Assembly (NCBI RefSeq): GCF_041381155.1
Contig: NC_091134.1
Coordinates: 6,376,255 to 6,440,254, forward strand
DNA length: 64,000 nt
Direction of reading: 5' to 3'
Origin: Argopecten irradians
Lineage: Eukaryota; Mollusca; Bivalvia; Pectinida; Pectinidae
How positions within the stretch are numbered: the first letter of the stretch is position 1; each line of letters opens with the position of its first letter. Positions 27,901 through 35,153 of this stretch are shown in pieces. The position numbers and the translations under genes are program-made. The notes beneath the pieces were generated by a model. That model did no database searches, was not told the origin of the DNA, and saw only the letters and a program-made list of their open reading frames with translations.

Positions 27901-30900
27901 TCAGAAATGCTTCAAACATTATCAACTAGTTACAAATCAGAAATGCTTCAAACATTATCAACTACTTACAAATCAGAAATGCTTCAAACATTATCAACTA
28001 CTAACAAATCAGAAATGCTTCAAACATTATCAACTACTTACAAATCAGAAATGCTTCTAACATTGTCAACTACTAACAAATCAGAAATGCTTCAAACATT
28101 ATCAACTACTAACAAATCAGAAATGCTTCTAACATTGTCAACTACTAACAAATCAGAAATGCTTCTAACATTGTCAACTACTAACAAATCAGAAATGCTT
28201 CAAACATTATCAACTACTTACAAATCAGAAATGCTTCAAACATTGTCAACTACTAACAAATCAGAAATGCTTCTAACATTGTCAACTACTAACAAATCAG
28301 AAATGCTTCTAACAGAATCAACTACTTACAAATCAGAAATGCTTCAAACATTGTCAACTACTTACAAATCAGAAATGCTTCTAACATTGTCAACTACTAA
28401 CAAATCAGAAATGCTTCAAACATTATCAACTACTTACAAATCAGAAATGCTTCAAACATTATCAACTACTTACAAATCAGAAATGCTTCAAACATTATCA
28501 ACTTCTAACAGATCAGAAATGCTTCAAACATTATCAACTAGCTACAAATCAGAAATGCTTCAAACATTATCAACTACTTACAAATCAGAAATGCTTCAAA
28601 CATTATCAACTACTTACAAATCAGAAATGCTTCTAACATTGTCAACTACTAACAAATCAGAAATGCTTCTAACATTGTCAACTACTTACAAATCAGAAAT
28701 GCTTCTAACAAAAGAATCAACTACTTACAAATCAGAAATGCTTCAAACATTATCAACTACTTACAAATAGAAATGTCAAACATTATCAACTACTTACAAA
28801 TCAGAAATGCTTCTAACAGATTATCAACTACTTACAAATCAGAAATGCTTCTAACATTATCAACTACTTACAAATCAGAAATGCTTCAAACATTATCAAC
28901 TACTTACAAATCAGAAATGCTTCAAACATTATCAACTACTTACAAATCAGAAATGCTTCAAACATTATCAACTACTACAAATCAGAAATGCTTCTAACAT
29001 TGTCAACTACTACAAATCAGAAATGCTTCAAACATTGTCAACTACTACACAAATCAGAAATGCTTCAAACATTATCAACTACTAACAAATCAGAAATGCT
29101 TCAAACATTGTCAACTACTTACAAATCAGAAATGCTTCAAACATTGTCAACTACTTACAAATCAGAAATGCTTCAAACATTGTCAACTACTTACAAATCA
29201 GAAATGCTTCAAACATTATCAACTACTTACAAATCAGAAATGCTTCTAACATTATATGATCAACTGCTCACAAATGTTATAACATACCACTAGTGGAACA
29301 CCTGGCTTCCTGGAGCCTAAAACATTTGCGGTGACTGTCAAGTTTGAGGACGGACGATATGAGGTCAGGCTGGACAAGATCTCCCGGGCAATCTTCACAC
29401 GTCTCCTTCTCATAACTCTTGGCACACTCCTTAATCTGTTGTCCTGATTTACAAATCATACCACAACTCAAGATTCAGGTTTCAAGGAAAACAGAAACAA
29501 CTCAAAATCAAAGTTAAAGTTAAACTTCATTAACTCAATATTGGATTTTAGTGTACTTCAACTTATTTTGTTAGGACAATCAAAAGACCTCCAATTAACA
29601 GTTTTTAAATTACACGAATTTGAATGTGATCACATGTAGAGCTTTATACAGACAACTAACCTAATTATAAGGCTAAAATGCATTTTTCTCTTTCATTGTA
29701 AATCTCTATCAATGTTCTGTATTGAATGTATTTTCAATTTAAATTACAAAGATCTAGAGTATGACGGGAATGTGGCCAATTTAAGATTAAACTCCAAACA
29801 AATGTTAACTGATGATACAGAGAATTTGTGGCCATACAGATAGAATAGATAATTATGATGGTAGTTATAAGTGCATACCATGGTGGCAGTTGAAGACTGG
29901 TTTACAAATTTTGGTGCCTCGCTGATAGGTGCTGGTCAGGACAATTTCACTTCCATCACTACCAGCAACATGGAACACAATCTACAAAATAACATCAATG
30001 TTCATTATAAATATGATAATTATATAAAGCCTCACATAAGAGGCCCAGGGGACCTGTATCCTCTTCCTAGAAGGATATTTATGTATACGTTACTGGCTGA
30101 ATTGGGTTTGAATTCCATTTGTAACTTTTTGACCAGTAGTACAGTGATTTAAAAGAAATGCTGATGTACGTTGGGCATTGAACACTGCATCATGGCCAGG
30201 TAAGATAAAATAAATGGACAGATACAGCTTTAGAGAATCTGGCTACTTAAGTTTGTATGTGGGCCCTAATAATTATATATATATAGCTCGAGCTCCAGCA
30301 GAAGATTTCTGAAAAGTGTGAAATAGTACTACCTTTAGGCTTTATATAAAAGGTACAAATAAGGAGTTACATCCTAGACGTCCTATAATGTATATTAATC
30401 AAGACCAATAAAATTTGACATGCGTATATTCTAATTAAGAGACCTTGATAAACATATGACTGATGCTGCTAATAGAGGTGTTCAGGCTAGTTAACAGTGC
30501 TCGGATAACAACATGCTAATTCAGCGTTTCCAAGGAATAGTATGTGACTCAATCAATTTTTAATGAAACTAGTACCTTGGAGCAACATCAAACTCTTCCA
30601 AAAAATCAATAACTGTTTTTGTGTGATCATGATTTCATACGTTAACTTAACTGCAGACCTACAGCACAACATGTTAATCAGCATGTTCAAGACAATTTTT
30701 CTTATGATAAATAGTATATATATATATATAATATACAAGACTAGAGTAGTCCTGGCTTCATTTACATAAATTACTATACTGGTATATATATGATACAGCC
30801 ATACAGAAGTTTACAATCTATCTTATAAGCTTCAAAACATTCTGTAAACCAGAAAACCAGGGGCAGCGATCGATGGCCGAACATGTGAGTTGTTATGAAC

Positions 30901-31183
30901 TTAGGACGTTTCGAAATATGATTACGGTCAATATCTACCAAGCTAGATTGCGAGTTTGATACCTACATATAAGCACACACAGTTACCAGGTACTTGTAAC
31001 TGCGGGTTGCTGGTTATTCACTGGGAATATATATATACTACGGCTTTAATCTGTTTCCTTAACGTGACATATCAACTGGCTGTTAATATGATAGAAATCA
31101 AACAAACCAAACTCTAAAACCAGAATACTTACAAAAGAGTGGAGAATTAAGAGGAGATGCCAGTAATGGTCGGCTACCAACAT
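12431..31183 (-). CDS. TNF receptor superfamily-like type I membrane receptor, 11 coding exons
   Basis: Eleven minus-strand exons (31133-31183, 29879-29981, 29288-29443, 27026-27181, 26482-26560, 25615-25712, 23395-23479, 22611-22720, 21935-22309, 21366-21503, 12431-12945) join with GT-AG introns and consistent phases to 621 codons plus TGA. Residues 1-17 and the start of exon 2 form a hydrophobic signal peptide. About 45-180 is Cys-rich, with TNFR-type spacing (CHHGQQIKEC, CEDC, GCPPNQQL, CEPCPHLTYK, CGPCEYN). About 182-235 is a Pro/Thr-rich stalk. About 240-264 is a strong transmembrane helix (VLVVVLIILIVIILIVVL) followed by CYCRGLKCK. The rest is a ~355-residue cytoplasmic tail that is Pro-rich, then acidic and polar, with tyrosines (NYAEI, YESV). 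I see no death domain. The family binds trimeric TNF-like ligands at the cell surface; the ligand and pathway here are unknown. The start ATG has ACC before it. Confidence 0.85.
13569..13810 (+). mobile_element. 5' fragment of a Helentron-like element (TAGCACGATGG family)
   Basis: Starts ACAAGAGGCCATTGGCCTCG, a 5' hairpin, followed by TAGCACTATGG. It is about 242 bp long and nearly identical to the first 235 bp of the element at 14844. It stops exactly where a different element begins (13811). Confidence 0.7.
13811..14842 (+). mobile_element. Pearl/Helentron-type non-autonomous element (GCCCACC family)
   Basis: The 5' end is ACAAGAGATCCCAGAGGGAT, with a stem-loop, then CTTGGCGCCCACC. The core has about five ~155-bp tandem repeats, each with AAGATGGCTGCC/GGCCATCTTGTT. 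A (GACG)n tract follows at 14742-14770. The 3' end has hairpin CCCACCATCTGTTGATGGTG and TAA. This matches the published 'pearl' layout in bivalves (tandem core, ACGG-type microsatellite, conserved flanks), later linked to Helentron-associated elements. No ORF; non-autonomous. Confidence 0.78.
14844..17986 (+). mobile_element. Large Helentron-like element (TAGCACGATGG family) with internal duplication
   Basis: The 5' end is ACAAGAGGCCAATGGCCTCG then TAGCACGATGG. The 3' end is CTACGCTCCATCGTGCTAA, complementary to the 5' arm. The interior carries a tandem duplication of about 0.82-0.84 kb (15105-15515 with 16505-16660, against 16921-17277 with 17324-17520). The first copy is split by a Tigger-like insertion. 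No ORF recognised. Confidence 0.65.
15522..16498. mobile_element. Tigger/pogo-like (Tc1/mariner) non-autonomous transposon
   Basis: Begins CAGTCAAACCTCGATGATTC, the typical Tigger/pogo terminal repeat, and ends with a degraded inverted version (ATTCGAAGTCTCGATG...CTACTG). TA dinucleotides flank both ends (15520-15521, 16499-16500). The flanks join cleanly when compared with the uninterrupted second copy near 17270-17330, which supports the insertion boundaries. 977 bp, no transposase ORF. Confidence 0.8.
18674..19975 (+). mobile_element. Second pearl/Helentron-type element (GCCCACC family), 5' truncated
   Basis: Begins within the 5' hairpin (CAGAGGGATCTTGGCGCCC); the ACAAGAGATC start is missing. 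It has about seven ~155-bp core repeats with AAGATGGC motifs, of which the last two or three are a different subtype (GATCAGCCTCAAAAT). A degenerate GACGGAC tract runs from 19838 to 19925. The 3' hairpin is CCCACCATGTGATGATGGTG. Open frames of about 110 codons on both strands at 19446-19802 are repeat artefacts. Confidence 0.75.
20185..21365. other. Intron 10 sequence without recognised features
   Basis: AT-rich intronic DNA between the hAT right flank and exon 10. No ORF or repeat recognised. Confidence 0.5.
21366..21503 (-). CDS. TNFR-like coding exon 10
   Basis: 138 nt, phase 1 to 1. It encodes MHHYPSSTYLCPGPGISQQ and an acidic stretch. Acceptor TTTTCACAG, donor GTAAGT. The next intron, about 8.4 kb, holds the nested transposon stack. 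Confidence 0.8.
21720..21934. promoter_or_regulatory. Cluster of nuclear-receptor half sites in intron 9
   Basis: Within about 215 bp, directly downstream of the exon 9 donor, there are several TGACCTTGA / TGACCTT motifs (about 21729, 21751, 21901, 21921). On the minus strand these read TCAAGGTCA, the extended half site bound by ERR/FTZ-F1-type receptors. It is a motif match only. Related TGACCTTTGACC (DR1) motifs occur elsewhere in the window (35346, 63061), so this could be a low-complexity tendency. Confidence 0.3.
21935..22309 (-). CDS. TNFR-like coding exon 9 (Pro-rich cytoplasmic region)
   Basis: 375 nt, phase 1 to 1. It encodes a Pro-rich, low-complexity cytoplasmic segment (VPLVPPNPPPHHSPTR, PNQPPLLPNQ). 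Acceptor ATGTACAG, donor GTAAGT. The intron just after the donor is rich in TCAAGGTCA-like sites. Confidence 0.82.
22611..22720 (-). CDS. TNFR-like coding exon 8 (transmembrane helix)
   Basis: 110 nt, phase 2 to 1. It encodes an uninterrupted run of Ile/Val/Leu of about 20 residues, then CYCRGLKCKEMLKKPF, a basic stop-transfer segment with possible palmitoylated cysteines. Acceptor CCATTTCAG, donor GTACGT. Confidence 0.88.
23395..23479 (-). CDS. TNFR-like coding exon 7 (stalk to membrane)
   Basis: 85 nt, phase 1 to 2. It continues the Thr/Pro stalk (TPKPTTATPKVGG) and starts the hydrophobic segment (SSVAIT). Acceptor TTTATAAAG, donor GTAAGT. Confidence 0.8.
24045..25550 (+). mobile_element. 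Pearl/Helentron-type element (CTCACCTGG family) in intron 6
   Basis: The 5' end is ACAAGAGGCCCAGAGGGCCT, then CGCTCACCTGG. The core has about seven ~158-bp repeats (key words CCCTATAAGGATGCTACCAT, TTTATATGGAAATAGCC), one unit near 25021 being shortened. A GACGGACGACGGACG tract starts at 25473. The 3' end is a perfect hairpin, AGCTCACCTCGGTCC-TTC-GGACCAGGTGAGC-like, which carries the complement of the 5' arm. Open frames of 70-148 codons inside are repeat artefacts. Confidence 0.82.
25615..25712 (-). CDS. TNFR-like coding exon 6 (Pro/Thr stalk)
   Basis: 98 nt, phase 2 to 1. It encodes a low-complexity juxtamembrane stalk with repeated PTPAPT-like motifs, probably O-glycosylated. Acceptor GTGATTACAG, donor GTAAGT. 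Confidence 0.8.
26051..26240 (-). mobile_element. Diverged tRNA-derived SINE
   Basis: Plus-strand reading shows CATCCTTTTAACAGTCAGG, TTCATTTAAG, AAAACCCGGAGAAAA, CTTCAAACTC, GGACTAGTGGTAAAGTGTT and GGGCCAC. The order matches the better-preserved SINE at 53395-53612, whose tRNA-like head lies on the minus strand. It is old and degraded. Confidence 0.55.
26311..26463. repeat. Five copies of a 30-bp tandem repeat beside exon 5
   Basis: Five near-identical units of AAATACATTGTCATGGTGAC plus AGTGACAGAG, ending about 20 bp from the exon 5 donor. Because 30 is a multiple of three, both strands stay open (a YFSVTVTMTM repeat on the minus strand), but this is intronic. Confidence 0.93.
26482..26560 (-). 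CDS. TNFR-like coding exon 5 (last Cys-rich segment)
   Basis: 79 nt, phase 1 to 2. It encodes ECEPCPHLTYKLGNKCGPC and a possible N-glycosylation site, NET. Acceptor GTTTTACAG, donor GTAAGT. A 30-bp tandem repeat begins about 20 bases into the following intron. Confidence 0.85.
27026..27181 (-). CDS. TNFR-like coding exon 4 (Cys-rich domain)
   Basis: 156 nt, the same length and phase (1 to 1) as exon 3, which suggests a modular exon. It encodes a nine-cysteine segment (FCAKYCKCDITKC, CECNLKKAGCPPNQQ). Acceptor CTATTTTCAG, donor GTAACT. Confidence 0.85.
27385..29262. repeat. 36-bp minisatellite filling intron 3
   Basis: About 52 tandem copies of a 36-bp unit of the form AACTACTAACAAATCAGAAA + TGCTTCAAACATTATC. 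Variants carry CTAACATTGTC or CTAACAGAATC in the second half and TAC/AAC in the first. It leaves a 371-codon frame (27655-28770, plus) that is purely repetitive and antisense to the receptor gene. I do not call it a gene. Confidence 0.95.
29288..29443 (-). CDS. TNFR-like coding exon 3 (Cys-rich domain)
   Basis: 156 nt, phase 1 to 1. It encodes a Cys-rich segment (QQIKECAKSY, CEDCPGD, RKCFRLQEARC). The acceptor is GTAAATCAG, poor in pyrimidines; the donor is GTATGT. The 36-bp minisatellite of intron 3 begins about 25 bases beyond the donor. Confidence 0.8.
29879..29981 (-). CDS. TNFR-like coding exon 2
   Basis: 103 nt, acceptor TTATTTTGTAG, donor GTATGC. It encodes the end of the signal region and the first cysteines (KICKPVFNCHH). 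Phase 0 in, phase 1 out. Confidence 0.8.
30034..30080 (+). mobile_element. Solitary 5' end fragment of a CTCACCTGG-family pearl-type element
   Basis: ATAAGAGGCCCAGGGGACCTGTATCCTCTTCC matches the start of the elements at 24045 and 57671 with substitutions. No core repeats follow. It is a degraded relic just upstream of TNFR-like exon 2. Confidence 0.45.
31133..31183 (-). CDS. TNFR-like coding exon 1 (signal peptide)
   Basis: Seventeen codons, beginning with ATG at 31183 and rich in Leu/Ile (HLLLILHSF); the donor GTAAGT follows. An acceptor (TGTGTTACAG) lies just upstream at about 31201-31202, so this is probably not the first transcribed exon. A 4-codon upstream ORF starts at 31200 and ends 2 bases before the main ATG. 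It exits in phase 0. Confidence 0.75.
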
Positions 31184-31564
31184 GGTCAGTGTTTAAACAT
31201 CTGTAACACAAGACTTCATTATAATTATTACGTTATATTGCATTCCAAATAAAGTTGATGTCTAGTGCTGCGTGATATGTCTGCAACATGATTTATTGCA
31301 CTAATACAATTTGTTATTTACAGTAAGAGTGACCATGCATGACCTCTGACCTAAAGAGCTAGAGAAATCCCAATCAAACACTGAAAATAAGTTTATAAAA
31401 ACTCTTCATAAATTTGAGTTTGATATTGGCCCAAAATTACTGGAACTCTAGCATTGACATTTTAAGTTTCAGCAATATAACATGTATAACCTTATTTATT
31501 ATCTTTTTGGTATATGAGACCTAGAGGTCACTCAGTACACAATTTGAGTTTGATTTCTCAATTA

Positions 31565-32081
31565 CAGTAAAACCCCTGTAACTCGAACAGCAGGGGACCA
31601 GATCAGCAATTCAAGGAATACAGGTATTCAACTCATTCGGGGTTGGTTAGTGGTCACGACCGATCATCAACAGTTATTTAATTATTATAAAATGTCTGGT
31701 CTCAAACTATGACAAACAATGCATGTCAATGACATTAAAATTACTATAATTTTCAGCATTGTGAATTTTTATGAATTTTCAAAGTGGTTTTTGACAGCCA
31801 ATAGCAAATTTAAAAAATTTATGTATTATTACATAAAAATAAGCGCTTGAAAATTTCTCTGGGGCTGAACACCTGTTCGAGAAATATGGTTTACTATATA
31901 TAAATATTTAATGAAAAGGGGATATATTTCTGTTAGAGGAATAAGGGGTATTCGGCCAATAGCTATTCAATTGCAAGTTATCCGGTGGATTTGTTAGAAG
32001 AATATATAGGGACACTTTGACGAATAAGGGGGTATATTTGAGTAATGTGGGTTGGAGTTAGAGAGCTCGAGGTTTATGCTG
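31565..32081. mobile_element. TA-flanked MITE (Tc1/mariner-pogo type)
   Basis: The ends CAGTAAAACCCCTGTAACTC and GAGTTAGAGAGCTCGAGG...TTTATGCTG are imperfect inverted repeats flanked by TA on both sides (31563-31564, 32082-32083). 517 bp, AT-rich, no ORF. It lies about 380 bp upstream of the receptor start codon. Confidence 0.65.
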
Positions 32082-32149
32082 TAATTCAGGAAAAAAATCA
32101 TTTGTGATCGATCCTGTCACAAACAGCAGACATGTACATTGAAGCTTAA

Positions 32150-32487
32150 AGTGAACAGTCGGGCAAGGATGGCTAAAGTCGGTAAAAATGGTGTGAATGT
32201 ATCCAGTATAATTTCTTATGAAATGGAAAATTTAAAATCTCTCGTCAAAATCTGTCTGCGTAGGAAGAAATTAATTTAAAGTATGGAAATTCTAAAACGT
32301 CCTCCCGGCTCACTATGTCCGTGGTTACATTTCCACGCAGCCTCGCTTTCAATGCTTTCAACTTTTCTTTACTTTAATGGTCAGAACTGGGAAACTAAGC
32401 AGAACTTGGCCGTCGTATTAATATGTGAGAACTTTTGGAAGGCCAATGAACGCATTTAGACTGGTTTTCTTTGCCCGACTATTCACT
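32150..32487. mobile_element. TTAA-flanked MITE
   Basis: Terminal inverted repeats AGTGAACAGTCGGGCAA (left) and TTTGCCCGACTATTCACT (right) are flanked by TTAA at 32146-32149 and 32488-32491, as for piggyBac/Kolobok-type insertions. 338 bp, non-coding. Confidence 0.75.
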
Positions 32488-33132
32488 TTAAAGCTTGCAA
32501 TTGGTACATATGTACTATAAGGTAGTATATATATATATGGTGTATGTAGCATGCATGGTATAATATGGTCTATATACTAGACTGGTCATATGGCCACCAG
32601 TCTTTAGAATATTAATAAGTCACAAAATTTTGGCTTAATTATTTTTGTTTCTCTACTACATGCCTAATTTTATAGAGACTGGTCAAATCCGGAGTTTTAA
32701 ACTAAGGGGAGATAACATATAGCTAGTAAAGAGCTCTGCTGAGAAAGTCTTATCAGCAACTTATAAATTAGGTCTGATGAACAGTCTAGGTATATACGAC
32801 CAGTAATACAGTAATCTTTTTATAAATTGACACTTCTTCACGTGTTATATTAACTTAAAAACTTTAGTACTGTATTCGACCTAATATCACCCCTATCCCT
32901 ATAAGTGTCCCTTCCCCTTTTTTAGGCTTCAATTACTTCAAATTAAATGCAGACTGAAATTATTTAAAATTTATTGGTTTCCTTACTGATTTCTTATGCA
33001 AATTGATTCACAATAAATATGTGACGAATAATTTCATGAAAGGCTCGTCAAAATTTGTTTCTATTAGTGTCTTTGTATTTACTTTAATTTTTAAGCGCCC
33101 TTGGTAATTATTGGATCAAATACGGTACATAT

Positions 33133-33256
33133 TGGGCAATCAAAACATATACTGTATATAGGAATTCAAAGGAGCTAATTATATATGGGCAATCAAAACA
33201 TATACTGTATATAGGAATTCAAAGAAGCTAATTATATATGGGCAATCAAAACACAC
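33133..33256. repeat. 53-54-bp tandem repeat, 2.3 copies
   Basis: Units begin TGGGCAATCAAAACATATAC at 33133, 33186 and 33240 (last one partial). They are almost identical. Confidence 0.9.
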
Positions 33257-33290
33257 AAAGACGTTGTTGATATTTAAGTTCATATACAAT

Positions 33291-33612
33291 ATACTGTTTA
33301 TGTACTAACAATATTATTTCCCATTCATAATAATAACAGGAAGATGACAAGATGTAAGTAAACCTCTGAAGTTATAACAGGTCTAAAAGGTGACAAATTT
33401 TTAAGTACCGATATATGTGTCCATTCACAGAAATCAGTTAAGTACATATGTTTAAGTGTGCATGAAGCCATATCCGAGTGTATTAATTATTACACAGTGT
33501 GTATATAAGTGTAAGTGAAAGAATCTGAAGATGTTATACTGTTTATGTACTAACAATATTATTTCCCATTCATAATAATAACAGGAAGATGACAAGATGT
33601 AAGTAAACCTCT
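33291..33612. repeat. Direct duplication of a 77-bp segment
   Basis: 33291-33367 and 33536-33612 look identical. Each contains ...ATAATAATAACAG / GAAGATGACAAGAT / GTAAGTAAACC, i.e. a 14-nt stretch bounded by acceptor-like and donor-like motifs on the plus strand. The sequence between the copies is not repeated. Confidence 0.85.
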
Positions 33613-34775
33613 AGCTACATGTACAGGAAACTATGTAAATCTAGGTCACATTACATTGGCCATGACATGTCCATATGATCTATAGCATGAATGTCGATAT
33701 AAAACCACAAAACCAGAAATAGATCTACTAATGTACACACTACAATAATATAACACTAACAATCTCACACCAGCTGAAAGCCAATGAGAGTACTAGTGTT
33801 CCTGGTCTATTTTTTACCAAAAATGATAAACTAGGAGTGTCACTCAAGATCTCACAATACAAAATGCATGTTATAAATATAAATCATCCATGAACAAGGG
33901 CCCATCTAAGAGGTACAATGGTCATAATCATCTCGCAACTTAGATTTGGCACAAGTTGCATAGAAACAGAAATATGTTTCTCAAGATAGCGACTTTCAAA
34001 TTTAAACTTTGATGTGTATTCAAGATGATGGCAGTGGCGGCAATCTTTGATTTCAAATCAATCAGAAAAATAACAACACTAACTTAACTTGGATAATGTG
34101 TCAATCTAGGATCATTTATTTAAATAAATTTCGGGCAAGTTTCATCTACATTGCACTTTAAACCCCCTAATTAAACTTAAAGATTGGACCCTGGCTATTA
34201 ATATGACATTAATTCAATCAAAGCTAACCATGCAGGGCACATAAAAAAACACCCTCCCCCTTACATGTATACGTAGTACTATAGATTTGATCTGGCTTAA
34301 AACTTTGTAATTGTGTAAGGGGTGAGTGTTGATCAAAATTTTCAGCAGGTCAAATATGTCAGGACCTTCGATAAATTAATTCGCTATTGAACTAGAAACC
34401 ATTCAATGATGACATCGATCATCACATATCAATATCACATACATGTACAATGGATCGATATCTATCAGGAATATTTTGATAGTGGGATTATATCTGTTAT
34501 ATGCATGGGTGTCATAAATTTAATTATAAATATACCATCATGGGGTATGCATCTATAAGTTCTATAGCAAGTAGATGGCCATCATATTATGTTACATATT
34601 TATAGATGTTGGGAAAGAGGGGAGGGGGGTTAATTAAGAGGGTTTTGTAACACCAATACTGAACAGGAAATAGCTCGTGATCGGAAAGACAGGAAATAGA
34701 ACAAATATGTAATGCAAAACATACTGCATTGATTCATAGTCTAATCGCATAACATTAATCAGTTACGTATATATA

Positions 34776-34905
34776 TGTAGCGGGATTGGACTGGATCGAT
34801 CATCGGTGACCAGGTAGCTCAGTCGGTAGAGCACTCGGCTAGTATTCTGAGGGTCCCGGGTTCGAATCCCGGTCTGGCCGCTACATTTTCTCCTCTCCTG
34901 TTACA
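34776..34905 (+). repeat. Left LTR of the tRNA-bearing TRIM
   Basis: 130 bp, TGTAGC...GTTACA. It differs from the right LTR at two sites (GGATCG versus GGGTCG; ACTCGG versus ACTCAG). The tRNA-like region occupies its centre. Confidence 0.75.
34808..34880 (+). tRNA. tRNA-like gene, probable Thr(AGT)-type, in left LTR
   Basis: The 73-nt sequence folds as a cloverleaf. The acceptor GACCAGG/TCTGGCC has one A-C mismatch and one G-T pair. The D arm is GCTC/GAGC, the anticodon stem CTCGG/CTGAG, and the T arm CCGGG-TTCGAAT-CCCGG. Box A (TAGCTCAGTCGG) and box B (GGTTCGAATCC) fit the Pol III consensus. The anticodon loop CTAGTATT has 8 rather than 7 bases; the base after T33 reads AGT (Thr). The extra base suggests a tRNA-derived promoter module rather than a working tRNA. 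Confidence 0.65.
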
Positions 34906-34909
34906 GAAT

Positions 34910-34920
34910 TGGCGCCCAAC
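34910..34920 (+). promoter_or_regulatory. Primer-binding site of the TRIM
   Basis: TGGCGCCCAAC, four bases after the LTR end, is complementary to the 3' end of tRNA-Lys including CCA, as known from Lys-primed retroelements. It does not match the element's own tRNA-like sequence beyond TGGCG. Confidence 0.65.
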
Positions 34921-34998
34921 TAAATAACCCACGGTGGTGGTGTTTGGAAGGGTCTCGTGTGTCTTCGAGGGCGAAGACTTCGAGAAAGGAGGGAGGAG

Positions 34999-35128
34999 TG
35001 TAGCGGGATTGGACTGGGTCGATCATCGGTGACCAGGTAGCTCAGTCGGTAGAGCACTCAGCTAGTATTCTGAGGGTCCCGGGTTCGAATCCCGGTCTGG
35101 CCGCTACATTTTCTCCTCTCCTGTTACA
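34999..35128 (+). repeat. Right LTR of the tRNA-bearing TRIM
   Basis: 130 bp, preceded directly by the purine tract. A short partial repeat of its end (ACTCCTGTTACATAT, 35134-35150) follows. Confidence 0.75.
35031..35103 (+). tRNA. tRNA-like gene, probable Thr(AGT)-type, in right LTR
   Basis: Identical to the left copy except CTCAG in the anticodon stem, which pairs perfectly with CTGAG. It has the same 8-base loop and intact A and B boxes. Confidence 0.65.
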
Positions 35129-35153
35129 TATTACTACTCCTGTTACATATATA

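Larger units (their letters stand above)
34776..35128 (+). mobile_element. Miniature LTR retrotransposon (TRIM) with a tRNA-like gene in each LTR
   Basis: Two 130-bp direct repeats (34776-34905, 34999-35128) both start TGTAGCGGGATTGG and end CTCCTGTTACA, with the repeat boundary exactly at TG and CA. They differ at two positions. The 93-bp interior starts GAAT, then TGGCGCCCAAC, a primer-binding site matching the 3' end of tRNA-Lys. It ends in a purine tract, GAGAAAGGAGGGAGGAG, right against the second LTR, and has a perfect 7-bp hairpin, GTCTTCG-AGGG-CGAAGAC. Total 353 bp, no coding capacity. TATATA occurs before the first LTR and after a short 3' extension (35148-35153), an uncertain target duplication. 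It resembles plant Cassandra, which carries 5S rRNA in its LTRs, but here the Pol III gene is a tRNA. Confidence 0.75.

Noticed and set aside
27655..28770. 371-codon open frame on the plus strand
   Set aside because: Purely a 36-bp tandem repeat kept open because 36 is divisible by three; antisense in a receptor intron; no start context or domain.
27385..29262. Possible CRISPR-like array
   Set aside because: Head-to-tail units without unique spacers; a eukaryotic minisatellite.
34776..35128. Interpretation as two ordinary tandem tRNA genes
   Set aside because: The repeat limits fall exactly on TG and CA, with PBS- and PPT-like sequences at the expected places, and the anticodon loop is abnormal; kept as the alternative explanation.
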